32,224 bases of DNA, taken from positions 1-32,224 of the forward strand of contig JABXHO010000009.1 of the NCBI GenBank assembly GCA_013373595.1, given 5' to 3'. This document shows positions 1-9,188 of the stretch, one piece after another (within the stretch, counting starts at the first letter, position 1; each line of letters begins with the position of its first letter). The DNA comes from Flavobacteriales bacterium. Lineage in GTDB: Bacteria; Bacteroidota; Bacteroidia; Flavobacteriales_D; Crocinitomicaceae. Below the pieces are notes generated by a model, which was not told the DNA's origin, made no database searches, and worked only from the letters and a program-made list of their open reading frames with translations. Position numbers and translations under genes: made by a program.

Positions 1-1731
1 CAATCGTATAATGACTTCCTGAAAACACACCCGAATTCGGTATATGCAGAAAGAGCCGTGGCCATCCGAGATTCCATTGCATTTTTTGATGCTGTGATGG
101 AAAATACGACGAAGAGCTATCAATCGTTCATGGACAATTATCCAGAGAGCGCCTATTTCGAGATCGCGAAAGATAATTTCTATCAGGTACAGTTCAGTGA
201 AATAACGGGAGATGGCACTTTGGCATCGTACCTCGAATTTTTGGAATTGAACCCAACGAGCCCACTTCGTCCAGCTGCGGAAAAGAGAATATATGAAATC
301 GTTACGGAGGAAAAAACGCCAGAGGCTTTCGCGATTTTCATTCGAACCTATCCAAAAAACGTAATGGTTGAAACGGCATGGGAACAACTGTATCAGTCAT
401 CATTGGATACGTACGATAAATCTGCTTTGGTGCAATTCAGAGAGAAATATCCCGATTATCCGTTTCAAGAGGAATTAAACCAAGAAATTGCCTTCATCGA
501 TTCTGTGTTTCTTCCCATTATGGTGGATCAAAAATTCGGTTTCATGAACACTGCAGGGATTACACTTATTCCTGCAGAATACGATCAGGTTTCGAAATTC
601 AGTGAAGGACTTTCGGTTGTAGCAAAAGATGGGAAATACGGCGTTATTGATAAATTCAACACCGTACGAATTCCCTTTGAGTTTGATGCGATTACAGAGT
701 TTGTGAGAGGACGAGCAATTGTGGAAAAAGATGGTTTGGTTGGAATGATTCATCGAAATGGAAGTTTCGTTTTTGAATGTAAGTTCGATGACATGGGAAC
801 CTTATCGGATGGATTGATCTACGCAAGTGACGGTGAAAAATTCGGTTATTTTGATGCAACTGGATTTCAGCGAATCCCTATGAAATTTACGGATGCCTAC
901 GATTTCTCCAATGGCATTGCACAAGTAGAAGTAGATGGACTGATGGCGTACATTGACATCTATGGCGTTTACGTTGTTCCTCCAGCTTTCGAGGAGATCC
1001 GACCGTTTTCTGATTCATTGTATGTTTACGAGAATGACGGAATGTACGGTTTCATGAATCGTCTAGGGAAACCGGTAACGGAAGCTGATTATGATAATAT
1101 CGGTGAACTCCGTGATGGTTTTGCTGTTGCTGCGATTGATGGCGAGCTCGTTTACCTCAACGAGAATGGGCAAGTGGTTATTCAAAATGACTTGGAAGAG
1201 TTTCCCAATTTTCTTTCGAGAGCAGAATTTGTCAATGGCGAAGCAGTCGCGATGAAGGAAGGACTGTATGGTAAAATTGACCAGAAGGGACGAAAGGTCA
1301 TCGATTTTAAATACGAAAACCTTGGGGAAGGTGCTTTTGTTTTTCCATTCAAGAAGAAAGGACAATGGGGAATCATGAATGCAGCGCAAAAAGTGATTAT
1401 TCCTGCGAAATATGCTTCGCTGATCGTGTATGATGACAAGTATGTAGTCGTCGATTCTGAATTTGGAGAGGGAGTACTCGACTTAAATGGTGAAGAAATC
1501 ATTCCAATGAACTTTGCGAGTATCGAATACTTGTCCAATGATTTATTCCTTGTTGAAAGTGAAACGGGATATGGTGTTTTGCGTAAAAGTGAATTAATCG
1601 TGCCATTGGAGTTCGATTCAATACAATGGTTCGGTAAAGATTATCTACTTTTAGTAAAGTCGGATCGTTGGTCCTATTTAGAACTGGAATCGGGCAAGCT
1701 AATAGAAATGCAAACAGAAACGGGTGAGTGA
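1..1731 (+). CDS. WG-repeat protein with TPR-like N-terminal helical repeats (5' partial)
   Basis: The reading frame is open from base 1, so the gene starts upstream of the window; the GTG at 58 is only an internal codon. About five helical repeats of roughly 35 residues come first, each with a pattern like SYxxFxxxxPxSxxxxxA, resembling tetratricopeptide units. They are followed by about eleven WG/KWG-type beta repeats of the form DGKYGVID...IP.EFDxIxxF, for example GKYGVID, KFGYFD, GMYGFM and QWGIMN. WG repeats are common in Bacteroidota and probably mediate binding; no catalytic motif is visible. The stop codon overlaps the start of the next gene by 8 nt, so the two are probably translationally coupled. 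The cellular location cannot be judged because the N-terminus is missing. The repeat-family call is firm; the biological role is unknown. Confidence 0.85.
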   Translation, partial: QSYNDFLKTHPNSVYAERAVAIRDSIAFFDAVMENTTKSYQSFMDNYPESAYFEIAKDNFYQVQFSEITGDGTLASYLEFLELNPTSPLRPAAEKRIYEIVTEEKTPEAFAIFIRTYPKNVMVETAWEQLYQSSLDTYDKSALVQFREKYPDYPFQEELNQEIAFIDSVFLPIMVDQKFGFMNTAGITLIPAEYDQVSKFSEGLSVVAKDGKYGVIDKFNTVRIPFEFDAITEFVRGRAIVEKDGLVGMIHRNGSFVFECKFDDMGTLSDGLIYASDGEKFGYFDATGFQRIPMKFTDAYDFSNGIAQVEVDGLMAYIDIYGVYVVPPAFEEIRPFSDSLYVYENDGMYGFMNRLGKPVTEADYDNIGELRDGFAVAAIDGELVYLNENGQVVIQNDLEEFPNFLSRAEFVNGEAVAMKEGLYGKIDQKGRKVIDFKYENLGEGAFVFPFKKKGQWGIMNAAQKVIIPAKYASLIVYDDKYVVVDSEFGEGVLDLNGEEIIPMNFASIEYLSNDLFLVESETGYGVLRKSELIVPLEFDSIQWFGKDYLLLVKSDRWSYLELESGKLIEMQTETGE

Positions 1732-2509
1732 ATTTTTCGACATGCTGGAAAAGTACAAGTTCGGCTTGATAGCTGCTCTTGCTGCCTATGTTGTGATTTT
1801 TGCTTATTTCCAACTCGGAACATATACAGAGCTTGCGACGCCGTATGAACCTTTTCCAGAAGGTCCAAGATTGGAGATTCCCGAAGATGAAATCGAATTG
1901 AAAGCCGAGAACATCAAAGTGCCTGCGAATTTTAACCCAAGTGACGTCAAGAATACGGCACGTGATGCAAACGATAAGCGTTCTCGCTCGGAAGATGATT
2001 ACTCGGTAAGTGAATCGAGTGGAGAGCTAAGTGCCGAAGAGTATGAGAAAAAGCTGTTCGAAGAGGCGGGAGGAACGAAGACAAGAGCGGAGATCCGAAA
2101 GCAGATGGAGGATTGGAAAAAGCAGCAGGAAAAGCAAAAATCAGATTCGAAATCATCTACGACTAATAAACAATCAACAAGCGGGACGAATAATGCCGCA
2201 GTTGGCAATGTGATGGTTGAATTTAGTGTTCCCAATCACACAGCACACCAAGGAAATGATTACTACGTGCGAAATCCTGGGTACAAATGCGGAGAAGGAT
2301 CGTCGGGAACGGTGGTTGTGCTCGTTAAAGTGGATCAAGCAGGAAACGTACTTTCAGCTCAATACGATGCTTCACAAAGTCGCGGAAATATTACGCCATG
2401 TATGATTTCTGAAGCGGAAAAATACGCGTTGATTTCTCGTTTTAATTATTCGTCAAAAGCTGCGAAATCACAATCTGGTTGGATTTCGTATACGTTCATA
2501 TCTCAATAA
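1724..2509 (+). CDS. TonB-like energy transducer, single membrane helix with TonB-C-type end
   Basis: A protein of 261 residues from a GTG start. One hydrophobic helix lies at about residues 13-32 (FGLIAALAAYVVIFAYFQLG). A charged, partly coiled-coil periplasmic region of about 150 residues follows, rich in Glu, Lys, Ser and Asn. The C-terminal region contains GTVVVLVKVDQAGNVLSA, the usual beta-strand signature of TonB C-terminal domains in Bacteroidota. TonB proteins couple the inner-membrane proton gradient to outer-membrane transport, but no exbB/exbD or receptor gene is visible here, so the partner is unknown. The GTG lies inside the end of the WG-repeat gene; an ATG at 1742, six codons later, is an equally credible start. 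The gene is followed after 9 nt by another small TonB-C-like gene, so all three are probably one transcript. Confidence 0.75.
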   Translation: MSEFFDMLEKYKFGLIAALAAYVVIFAYFQLGTYTELATPYEPFPEGPRLEIPEDEIELKAENIKVPANFNPSDVKNTARDANDKRSRSEDDYSVSESSGELSAEEYEKKLFEEAGGTKTRAEIRKQMEDWKKQQEKQKSDSKSSTTNKQSTSGTNNAAVGNVMVEFSVPNHTAHQGNDYYVRNPGYKCGEGSSGTVVVLVKVDQAGNVLSAQYDASQSRGNITPCMISEAEKYALISRFNYSSKAAKSQSGWISYTFISQ

Positions 2510-2518
2510 ACCAATCCT

Positions 2519-2878
2519 ATGAAAAAGTTCATTTTCTTCTGCCTTTTATTCGTTTCAAGTGTGAACTACGCTCAAGTAATTAGTGGCCCAGTGAAGGACG
2601 TAGGGAGAAAAATGACGGGAGAACCAAGCTTTATCATTGAAGGAATGAAGGATGGATGGGCAAAGTATGATCTGTCTGTTGATATCAATGGGAAAGTGAC
2701 AAGCGTGGCGATGGTCGAAACAAACCTGAAAAGTACACCCGCCAAAACAATGTTGCGTAACCACGTAAAGAAATACACATTCGAGCCAGGGACATACTAT
2801 CCGAAATACCATCACGTAGTGGTAAAAGTAACCATGTTGAAGGGCGATATGGGAGATCCTCAAATTGAACTGGATTAA
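2519..2878 (+). CDS. Small secreted TonB-C-domain-like protein
   Basis: A 119-residue protein with an N-terminal signal peptide (MKKFIFFCLLFVSSVNYAQ, cleavage probably after AQ). The rest resembles a lone TonB C-terminal domain: YDLSVDINGKVTSVAMVETN, then a basic helix and the strand YTFEPGTYY. Unlike the gene upstream it lacks a membrane anchor and a linker, so it is predicted to be a soluble periplasmic or exported protein rather than an energy transducer. It starts 9 nt after the TonB-like gene and is probably co-transcribed with it. No clear terminator hairpin follows. The family assignment rests on pattern similarity only and its function is unknown. Confidence 0.6.
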   Translation: MKKFIFFCLLFVSSVNYAQVISGPVKDVGRKMTGEPSFIIEGMKDGWAKYDLSVDINGKVTSVAMVETNLKSTPAKTMLRNHVKKYTFEPGTYYPKYHHVVVKVTMLKGDMGDPQIELD

Positions 2879-2992
2879 GATTGATGGGTTGCCTTGTTGA
2901 AGGTAAGTGTTTTATCTATTCTTGTAATCGTACCTAGAATTCTTAACGTCGTTTCGAAATCCGCTAAAACGGTTTAACCCTCTTTTTATTCG

Positions 2993-3000
2993 TAACTTTG
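2993..3000 (+). promoter_or_regulatory. Bacteroidota -7 promoter element TAACTTTG
   Basis: TAACTTTG matches the Bacteroidota sigma-ABfr -7 consensus TAnnTTTG exactly and ends 24 nt before the ATG of the type-B cargo gene. The upstream -33 region is weak: a TTTA lies about 18 nt before the element. The implied 5' leader is short, about 18-20 nt, as at valS further on. Confidence 0.6.
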
Positions 3001-3024
3001 CAGTACTCCTAAAAAGTTAGATTA

Positions 3025-5973
3025 ATGAGGTATTTCTTGTTTGTGACATTTCTTTTTATCCTTCATCTGAAGGCTGATGCGCAATGTGCGAACCCAACGG
3101 TGATGCTAGATGAACCGTTCAATTCTGATCCAATTACAGGTGCAGTTACAGCGAATATTTATGGAAGCGGCTTTTGGAACAATGCATCCTATACGCTTAG
3201 TGGACAGGGACATGGATGGTTCAATGTTGTGAATGGGGTGAGCAATGTGGATGTGTACGATCGTCAGGTGAACGGTTTCTGTATCGATTCCGCCGTTACG
3301 GTTACATTTTGGACACGTCACTCTTTTGGGAATACCAATGTGACATACAGTGTCATCGATGATGCGAACTCTGTTTTGGCTACAACTACATTGAATCTAA
3401 CAACGGTTTATCAGCAAGTCACATTCAACTTTACTGCAACAACACCAGGACTAAGATTTGTGATTCATTGCAATTCTACGGGAGGAAATGGTGTCGATAT
3501 TTGTGTTGAAGATTTATTAATCACGCACTGTGCAAACCCTCCATCTGAAGATCATGTATATGGCATTTGCTCACCGAGTGGAACCGTCGATTTATTCTCC
3601 TTTTTCTCGAATAATATTGATCCTGGAGGAACGTGGTCGGGACCTTCAGCGCTGTCAAATGGACACCTAGGAACCTTCGATCCTTCAACGAATACACAAG
3701 GCGTTTACCAGTATTCTGTACCGAGTAATTGTGGAGTAGGGGTGTCATCTGTAGAAATTGAAATAATGCCTGATGTCGACTTAGGAAACGACACAACGCT
3801 TTGCGCGGGAAGTTCGATTGTATTGGACGCAGGAGCAGGATTCGACGAGTATTTGTGGTCGAACATGGCAACTACACAAACAATTAACGTGGCGACGGCA
3901 GGAACGTATTCCGTTCAAGTGTCTTCTTCATTAGGGAATTTGATTTCAGATCCTGGCTTCGAAAGCAATTCACCGTTTTACACAGATTACGCGGTGGGTA
4001 CAGGTGGATCATGGGGACTCGTATCGAACCCCGGAACGTACGCTGTAGCAACATCACCAAATTTAGCACACAATAATTTCGCTTCATTTCCTGACCACAC
4101 AACTTCGGGACCTGGAAATATGTTGGTTGTGAATGGTTCTTCTGTTCCAGGGACAAACGTGTGGTGCCAAGATGTCTTGGTGACGCCCAATACAGACTAT
4201 ATGTTTTCTGCATGGGTCGCAACCCCTGTGAATCCATCCAATGTGGCAAATCTTCAATTTTATGTGGACGGCCTACCGATTGGATCTGTTTTCAATGCAC
4301 CGACGGTTATAGGGCAGTGGCAACAGTATTCGGACACATGGAATTCGGGCGGAAATACGAGCATTACCATTTGTATAGTCAATCAAAATACGACAGGTGG
4401 AGGAAATGATTTCTGTTTAGATGACTTGATGTTTGCCCCAGTTTGTACAAAATCAGATGATATTCAAATCAGTATCGAAACGCCTTCTCAAGTGGTATCT
4501 ACCGTAAATCCTACGTGTAACGGAGATGCGGATGGAGAAATCCATGTAGACAATAATTTAGCGGTTGAATATAGTTTTGATGGGGGAACTACTTGGCAGG
4601 CAGATTCATTTCTGCTGAATGTTTCGGCAGGATCATATTCTGCTTGTTCACGAACGGCCTTGGGGTGTGTCTTGTGCGAAACGGTCACTATTGTCGATCC
4701 AGCCCAAGTACTATTGACTGTTTCCAGTGATACGACTATCTGTGAAAATGGAACTGCTCAACTTTCAGCTTCAGCAACGGGTGGAACAACATGGGATTTT
4801 TATTGGTCGCACACCACCGATTTAAACGGAAATCAATCTGTTTCTCCTCTGGTGAACACAACTTACACGGTATATGCGCAAAATGAAAATGGATGTGAAT
4901 CCTTACCTCTCGATATCGATGTTTCCTTACATCCTCCGTTATCTGGTACCATTTCCATTTTTGACTCCATTTGCCCTGGATTCTCAAGTGATTTATCCGC
5001 AACAGCGAGTGGAGGAATTGGAGCACCATATACGTTTACATGGAGCACAGGTGATGTCTTTACGGGGAATGGAGTAGATCAAATAACTGTATCGCCAGGC
5101 GCGAGTTCCGATTACACGGTAACTATCTCGGATGGCTGCGAGTCAACACCAGTCGATTTATTGACCAATGTGTACGTGGCGCCCTTGCCCGTTCCGTCAG
5201 TTAATGTACTCAATCCAAATCAGTGCGAGCCTGCTCAGTTCCAAATTGTCAATACCACGCCGAATACCTTGTATAGTTATTGGTTGGTGGACGGAAATCA
5301 GCAGTTCGTGAATCAGAATACGATTGTTACGTGGGATATGTATGCAGGAAGCTACGATCTTCAACTGGTGATCACTTCTACGGATGGCTGTGTCGATTCT
5401 GCAACTTTTACGGATCTATTGGTAGTTGACCCATTGCCCGAAGCGAATTTCGGTTATTCGCCGAACCCAGTGTTGATGTTCAATACAGAAGTAAACTTCA
5501 CGAACCTTTCGTACAATGGATCGACCTACGAATGGTTTTTTGAAGAGGGAAATCCATCTTTTTCTACAGACGAAAATCCAACAGTGATGTTCCCTGACGG
5601 AGTGGATGGAGAATACGATGTTACGTTGATCACTACGTCCGACCTTGGATGCACGGATACAATCACAATTCCACTGGTAGTACTCCCCGAGGTACTCATG
5701 TACGCGCCAAATGCATTTACCCCCGATGGCGATGAACACAACCAGAACTGGCGCATTCATATCGTTGGAATCGATGTGTACGATTTTCAATTACAGCTGT
5801 ACGATCGTTGGGGTGAGCTCATTTGGGAAAGTCGCGATCCTGAAGAAGGATGGGACGGAACATTCAAAGGACAACCCTGTCAGGTGGGAACGTATACTTG
5901 GGTTGTACGCGCGAAAGATTTGCTCAACGACGGTCAGTATGTTTATAATGGACATGTGACTTTGTTGAGGTAG
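3025..5973 (+). CDS. Secreted multidomain adhesin-like protein with type-B T9SS sorting domain (CHU_C)
   Basis: A 982-residue protein. The signal peptide is MRYFLFVTFLFILHLKADAQ. Two jelly-roll or carbohydrate-binding-like modules follow (about 20-170 and 305-475; the second begins LISDPGFESNSPF). Between them is an Ig-like unit of the type DLGNDTTLCAGSSIVLDAG, common in Bacteroidota surface proteins. More Ig-like modules and a PKD-type domain (about 805-893) follow. The last about 88 residues form the gliding-motility C-terminal domain: YAPNAFTPDGDEHNQNW, LYDRWGELIWE and GTYTWVVRAKD. This domain directs secretion by the T9SS and attachment to the surface. Type-B cargos such as SprB depend on a PorP/SprF-like partner; none is adjacent here, the nearest being at 15242. 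The gene is monocistronic with its own promoter. Confidence 0.9.
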   Translation: MRYFLFVTFLFILHLKADAQCANPTVMLDEPFNSDPITGAVTANIYGSGFWNNASYTLSGQGHGWFNVVNGVSNVDVYDRQVNGFCIDSAVTVTFWTRHSFGNTNVTYSVIDDANSVLATTTLNLTTVYQQVTFNFTATTPGLRFVIHCNSTGGNGVDICVEDLLITHCANPPSEDHVYGICSPSGTVDLFSFFSNNIDPGGTWSGPSALSNGHLGTFDPSTNTQGVYQYSVPSNCGVGVSSVEIEIMPDVDLGNDTTLCAGSSIVLDAGAGFDEYLWSNMATTQTINVATAGTYSVQVSSSLGNLISDPGFESNSPFYTDYAVGTGGSWGLVSNPGTYAVATSPNLAHNNFASFPDHTTSGPGNMLVVNGSSVPGTNVWCQDVLVTPNTDYMFSAWVATPVNPSNVANLQFYVDGLPIGSVFNAPTVIGQWQQYSDTWNSGGNTSITICIVNQNTTGGGNDFCLDDLMFAPVCTKSDDIQISIETPSQVVSTVNPTCNGDADGEIHVDNNLAVEYSFDGGTTWQADSFLLNVSAGSYSACSRTALGCVLCETVTIVDPAQVLLTVSSDTTICENGTAQLSASATGGTTWDFYWSHTTDLNGNQSVSPLVNTTYTVYAQNENGCESLPLDIDVSLHPPLSGTISIFDSICPGFSSDLSATASGGIGAPYTFTWSTGDVFTGNGVDQITVSPGASSDYTVTISDGCESTPVDLLTNVYVAPLPVPSVNVLNPNQCEPAQFQIVNTTPNTLYSYWLVDGNQQFVNQNTIVTWDMYAGSYDLQLVITSTDGCVDSATFTDLLVVDPLPEANFGYSPNPVLMFNTEVNFTNLSYNGSTYEWFFEEGNPSFSTDENPTVMFPDGVDGEYDVTLITTSDLGCTDTITIPLVVLPEVLMYAPNAFTPDGDEHNQNWRIHIVGIDVYDFQLQLYDRWGELIWESRDPEEGWDGTFKGQPCQVGTYTWVVRAKDLLNDGQYVYNGHVTLLR

Positions 5974-6172
5974 AAGATACAGATACAATCAAATATATTG
6001 CAGGAAGAGTGACAATTGTAAGGAACCTTTTTTTGACATCAGTGTAATGTTGAAGGGAGTATACCTGTAAAGAATGTTCGTCAACAATCGATTAATTTCT
6101 GCGTTCAAGCTGAGTTTTGCAGCTTTGAGAGGTTTTGTGGTGTTATCACTAATGGTAATGAAGTAAACGAAA

Positions 6173-6210
6173 AAGAGGCTGTCCTGATTTGGACAGCCTC
6201 TTGTTTTTAT
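6173..6210. terminator. Strong bidirectional intrinsic terminator
   Basis: A perfect 12-bp stem, AAGAGGCTGTCC with GGACAGCCTCTT, has a 6-nt loop. It is followed by GTTTTTATT on the plus strand and by a T-run (CTTTTTCG) on the minus strand. It lies between the convergent genes at 3025 and 6234 and begins about 24 nt after the stop of the minus-strand gene. Confidence 0.9.
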
Positions 6211-6233
6211 TAGACGGGAATTGTTCCTTAAAA

Positions 6234-9188
6234 CTATCTCGATACTACGATACGCTTGACACTTTTCGTTCCATCTTTGAAATGAACGGAAAGAATATAA
6301 ACGCCCGTTTTTGGATCATTTAAAGCTATATGAATATTGCCGGCATGATCACTCTGTTCAAAAGAAACGTACTCTCCAACCATGTTTGTCATGATGAGCT
6401 GTTCTACTTCCTGCCCATTCGATATTTTGATGTCGAAGCTACCCTGACTTGGGTTTGGGAAGAGTTCAACAAAGTCCATAGATTGGGGAGCGATATCTTC
6501 AATACTCGGTATATACGAATCAATATCGGCATTTTTCCAGCCTTCACTTGTTCCCGCGGTGTTACACCCATGAATAAAAGCCAATGCATATCTATCCACA
6601 GTGGAAGAGCCAGACGCAATAAATCCTGGCTCCCAAGTTACCGATTCCGTCCCACGAAAAATGGTTGGTTCACCTGACTGAATTGCATTACTGTTTGCTA
6701 CGACTTCTGATCCGAAGTAAAAGTCAGCTGGAATTGGTGATCCCAAAGTAACAGGGTTGGTAACCGTTGGGCACATCAATGGAGATTTCCAAATACCTCT
6801 TCCGTATAACCCGACACGTATGGTATTCTCCATATAATTGATCTCTAGTTGACGTGTAGTTAAGCGAGGTAAATCTTGGTCCAAATATTCGACCCATTGT
6901 GAGTCATCTTTCGTACGATAGTAGATTTTTCCAGTTTTTGTTCCGACATACAATCCGTCATTACTAGCATTATCCATTATCATCGTACTCATAACTTCAT
7001 TGGTAGGAATACCTTCACTATAGTTAGACCAATTCGTCCCATCGTATTTCATCACTTTAACAGCTTCATTACCCGAGCCTGGAAGTTCTACAAGTACGTA
7101 TACAACATTTCTGTCCCAGGGACTGGTCTCTATTAAGTGAAGCTTGACTTCAAAAATATTCGACGTTGGATCATATAGGTCTGTCTGCAAATCAGTGCAC
7201 GTAGAACAGTTATTCAATCCAGAAAGGTTATCCCAGACATTTAGAGTTAAATTCGCCCATTGTGGATCGCCACCAGAAGTAGTATGCTCGTAATGCCCTT
7301 CCCAACAATTATCAAGATTATCACCAATATACTTAATGACTAGGGGAGCATTCCCTTTACTACCTTGATTTCCTCTAGCTCCTTCTGTTGTGAAATACAT
7401 AGCATTTGCAGTTTGTTGAGAGAAAGACATAGCCATAATTGCCGACCAGTTACTAGTCCATTCACCAGTAGTAGGAGTTAACTTTCCTAAATCAACTTTA
7501 CGCACAAAGTAATATTTATCAGGATCGGTTTGATCATCAGATTTGGCCATTTGCATTACTCCCCAACGGTGCTTTGCATGAAAAATGCGACCTGGACGAA
7601 AAGGGTCCTGAAAATACAACCGTGGTGTAAAACCGAGCAGGTTAGTTCCTAGGTCATCACTATAATCCCCTTTAAAGGGAGAGGTGGTAAGTGGTCTAAG
7701 AAATTTACTAGAGTTGGTTAAGTCAGTTGCACCACCATCTTCGGAAATATGGTAATTCGGACTGCTTCCATATGATGAATGATCAAAGATGACAAAATCA
7801 TCATTGAATCGGTCAAACCACCCACCATCATTCTCCCAAGTACTTCGTGTGTATCGATTTCTTCCTTCAGTTGCATCAAAGAAGTCTGTGTAAGTGATAT
7901 CCTGACCTCCAATCACATAATAGTTTGGGTTTGTTGCAGCGCCTGAAAAACCATTAACTAAGTTCACATGCAAACCATTATTTATTGTCTCAAAGTTGAA
8001 TGAACCGGAAGAAGGAACTTCACATCTCCAAAGTCCTCCATCATTCGCAGCATAAAAATATTCAGTACCGCTTATCTCATAAATTTGATAATCGTGATGA
8101 TCTGGGTGCATGTATGCCATAGAGGGACCATTCGTACCATCATTATTTTTCGAGAACATAGATAGAGAGCCAAATACGACAGTAGGGTACCCTGGTAATG
8201 CGACCATAGCAGTTCTTACAGGATGATATGAGTCGAAACAAGAATAATTCAAGGTTGCAATGTTTGTGTAAATTGAATAGACTCCTGCATTTTCTTCAAT
8301 TCCATAAACGCTTAGGTCAGATGCATAACCACTAGCTGTGCTACACGTTACGTAATGACGTCTATACATTTTGAGGTACACTTGATTATCTGCGTGTCCC
8401 TTTGCTACAAATCCATGTTCAGCTGTATATGTATGGTTACCAGCTGGAATTGTAATAGCGACATTTGTATAATTGATTCCATCTGTAGAATTCTTAAAAA
8501 TCAATGTGGAATTTATGTCGCTAATTGAGAAATCTCTCTCTTGTGATGAACCCGCTATCGTATAAACAGCTGTAGTTGGAGTGTCTTTAACTATTATCAT
8601 GTTTTCTATCCAACCTGACTCTATTTTTGTCCAAGTAACTGAGGAAACATTTAATACTCCGCGATACAAACCACGCGTGGTACAGACATAGAATACATTC
8701 TGATTAAAAGGATCTACTTCAACGTCTGTAATAATAGCAGAAGTTCCTGCGGGGTGAGGGATTGCCGAAAATAAAGTCCATGAATCACTCGAAAAATTAT
8801 ACCGAGCAACTCTACCTGAAGTTCGCTTTTCATTGTAAAATGTACCAACGAGAATTTCATTGGTATTAATAAAAGCAATATCAGCAATACCTCCTGATAA
8901 GGCATCCGTTGAATTGATAGCAGTCCAATTATCTCCTCCATCGAATGATTCCCAAATACCTGCGAATTTTCCTCCAGTAAACATGTGTGTTTCAACGTTT
9001 GGATTTTGTCGAATCCAGTTAATTTGAGATGTGTGAAATAAATTCGGTTGTCCATTTACATCTTCCAAATTAGATGACATAGGGCCTACATGCTGCCAGT
9101 CCTGACTGAAAAGCGTGCAGGAAATCAACAACATCAGAAAGGTGACGAGCTGATTTGTGCTTAGCTTGTTATAGATCTTACTTCTCAT
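6234..9188 (-). CDS. Secreted BNR/sortilin-like beta-propeller protein with type-A T9SS sorting domain
   Basis: A 984-residue protein with a signal peptide ending at about residue 29 (LMLLISCTLFSQ). The body has repeated propeller motifs of the BNR/VPS10 type, such as GIWESFDGGDNWTAINS, GLYRGVLNVSSVTWTKIESG and GLYVGTKTGKIYYRTKDDSQ. Proteins with these repeats are often exported glycosidases or adhesins; I see no catalytic signature and call no enzyme. The C-terminus is a type-A T9SS sorting domain: LFPNPSQGSFDIKISNG, then TGVYILSVHFKDGTKSVKRI. Its ATG lies inside the end of the upstream tail-fibre-like gene (11-nt overlap), so the pair is translationally coupled. A strong terminator follows the stop codon. 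Confidence 0.88.
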   Translation of the reverse strand: MRSKIYNKLSTNQLVTFLMLLISCTLFSQDWQHVGPMSSNLEDVNGQPNLFHTSQINWIRQNPNVETHMFTGGKFAGIWESFDGGDNWTAINSTDALSGGIADIAFINTNEILVGTFYNEKRTSGRVARYNFSSDSWTLFSAIPHPAGTSAIITDVEVDPFNQNVFYVCTTRGLYRGVLNVSSVTWTKIESGWIENMIIVKDTPTTAVYTIAGSSQERDFSISDINSTLIFKNSTDGINYTNVAITIPAGNHTYTAEHGFVAKGHADNQVYLKMYRRHYVTCSTASGYASDLSVYGIEENAGVYSIYTNIATLNYSCFDSYHPVRTAMVALPGYPTVVFGSLSMFSKNNDGTNGPSMAYMHPDHHDYQIYEISGTEYFYAANDGGLWRCEVPSSGSFNFETINNGLHVNLVNGFSGAATNPNYYVIGGQDITYTDFFDATEGRNRYTRSTWENDGGWFDRFNDDFVIFDHSSYGSSPNYHISEDGGATDLTNSSKFLRPLTTSPFKGDYSDDLGTNLLGFTPRLYFQDPFRPGRIFHAKHRWGVMQMAKSDDQTDPDKYYFVRKVDLGKLTPTTGEWTSNWSAIMAMSFSQQTANAMYFTTEGARGNQGSKGNAPLVIKYIGDNLDNCWEGHYEHTTSGGDPQWANLTLNVWDNLSGLNNCSTCTDLQTDLYDPTSNIFEVKLHLIETSPWDRNVVYVLVELPGSGNEAVKVMKYDGTNWSNYSEGIPTNEVMSTMIMDNASNDGLYVGTKTGKIYYRTKDDSQWVEYLDQDLPRLTTRQLEINYMENTIRVGLYGRGIWKSPLMCPTVTNPVTLGSPIPADFYFGSEVVANSNAIQSGEPTIFRGTESVTWEPGFIASGSSTVDRYALAFIHGCNTAGTSEGWKNADIDSYIPSIEDIAPQSMDFVELFPNPSQGSFDIKISNGQEVEQLIMTNMVGEYVSFEQSDHAGNIHIALNDPKTGVYILSVHFKDGTKSVKRIVVSR

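Noticed and set aside
58-60. GTG at 58 as the start of the WG-repeat gene
   Set aside because: The frame is open upstream to base 1 and encodes another copy of the helical repeat, so the true start lies outside the window.
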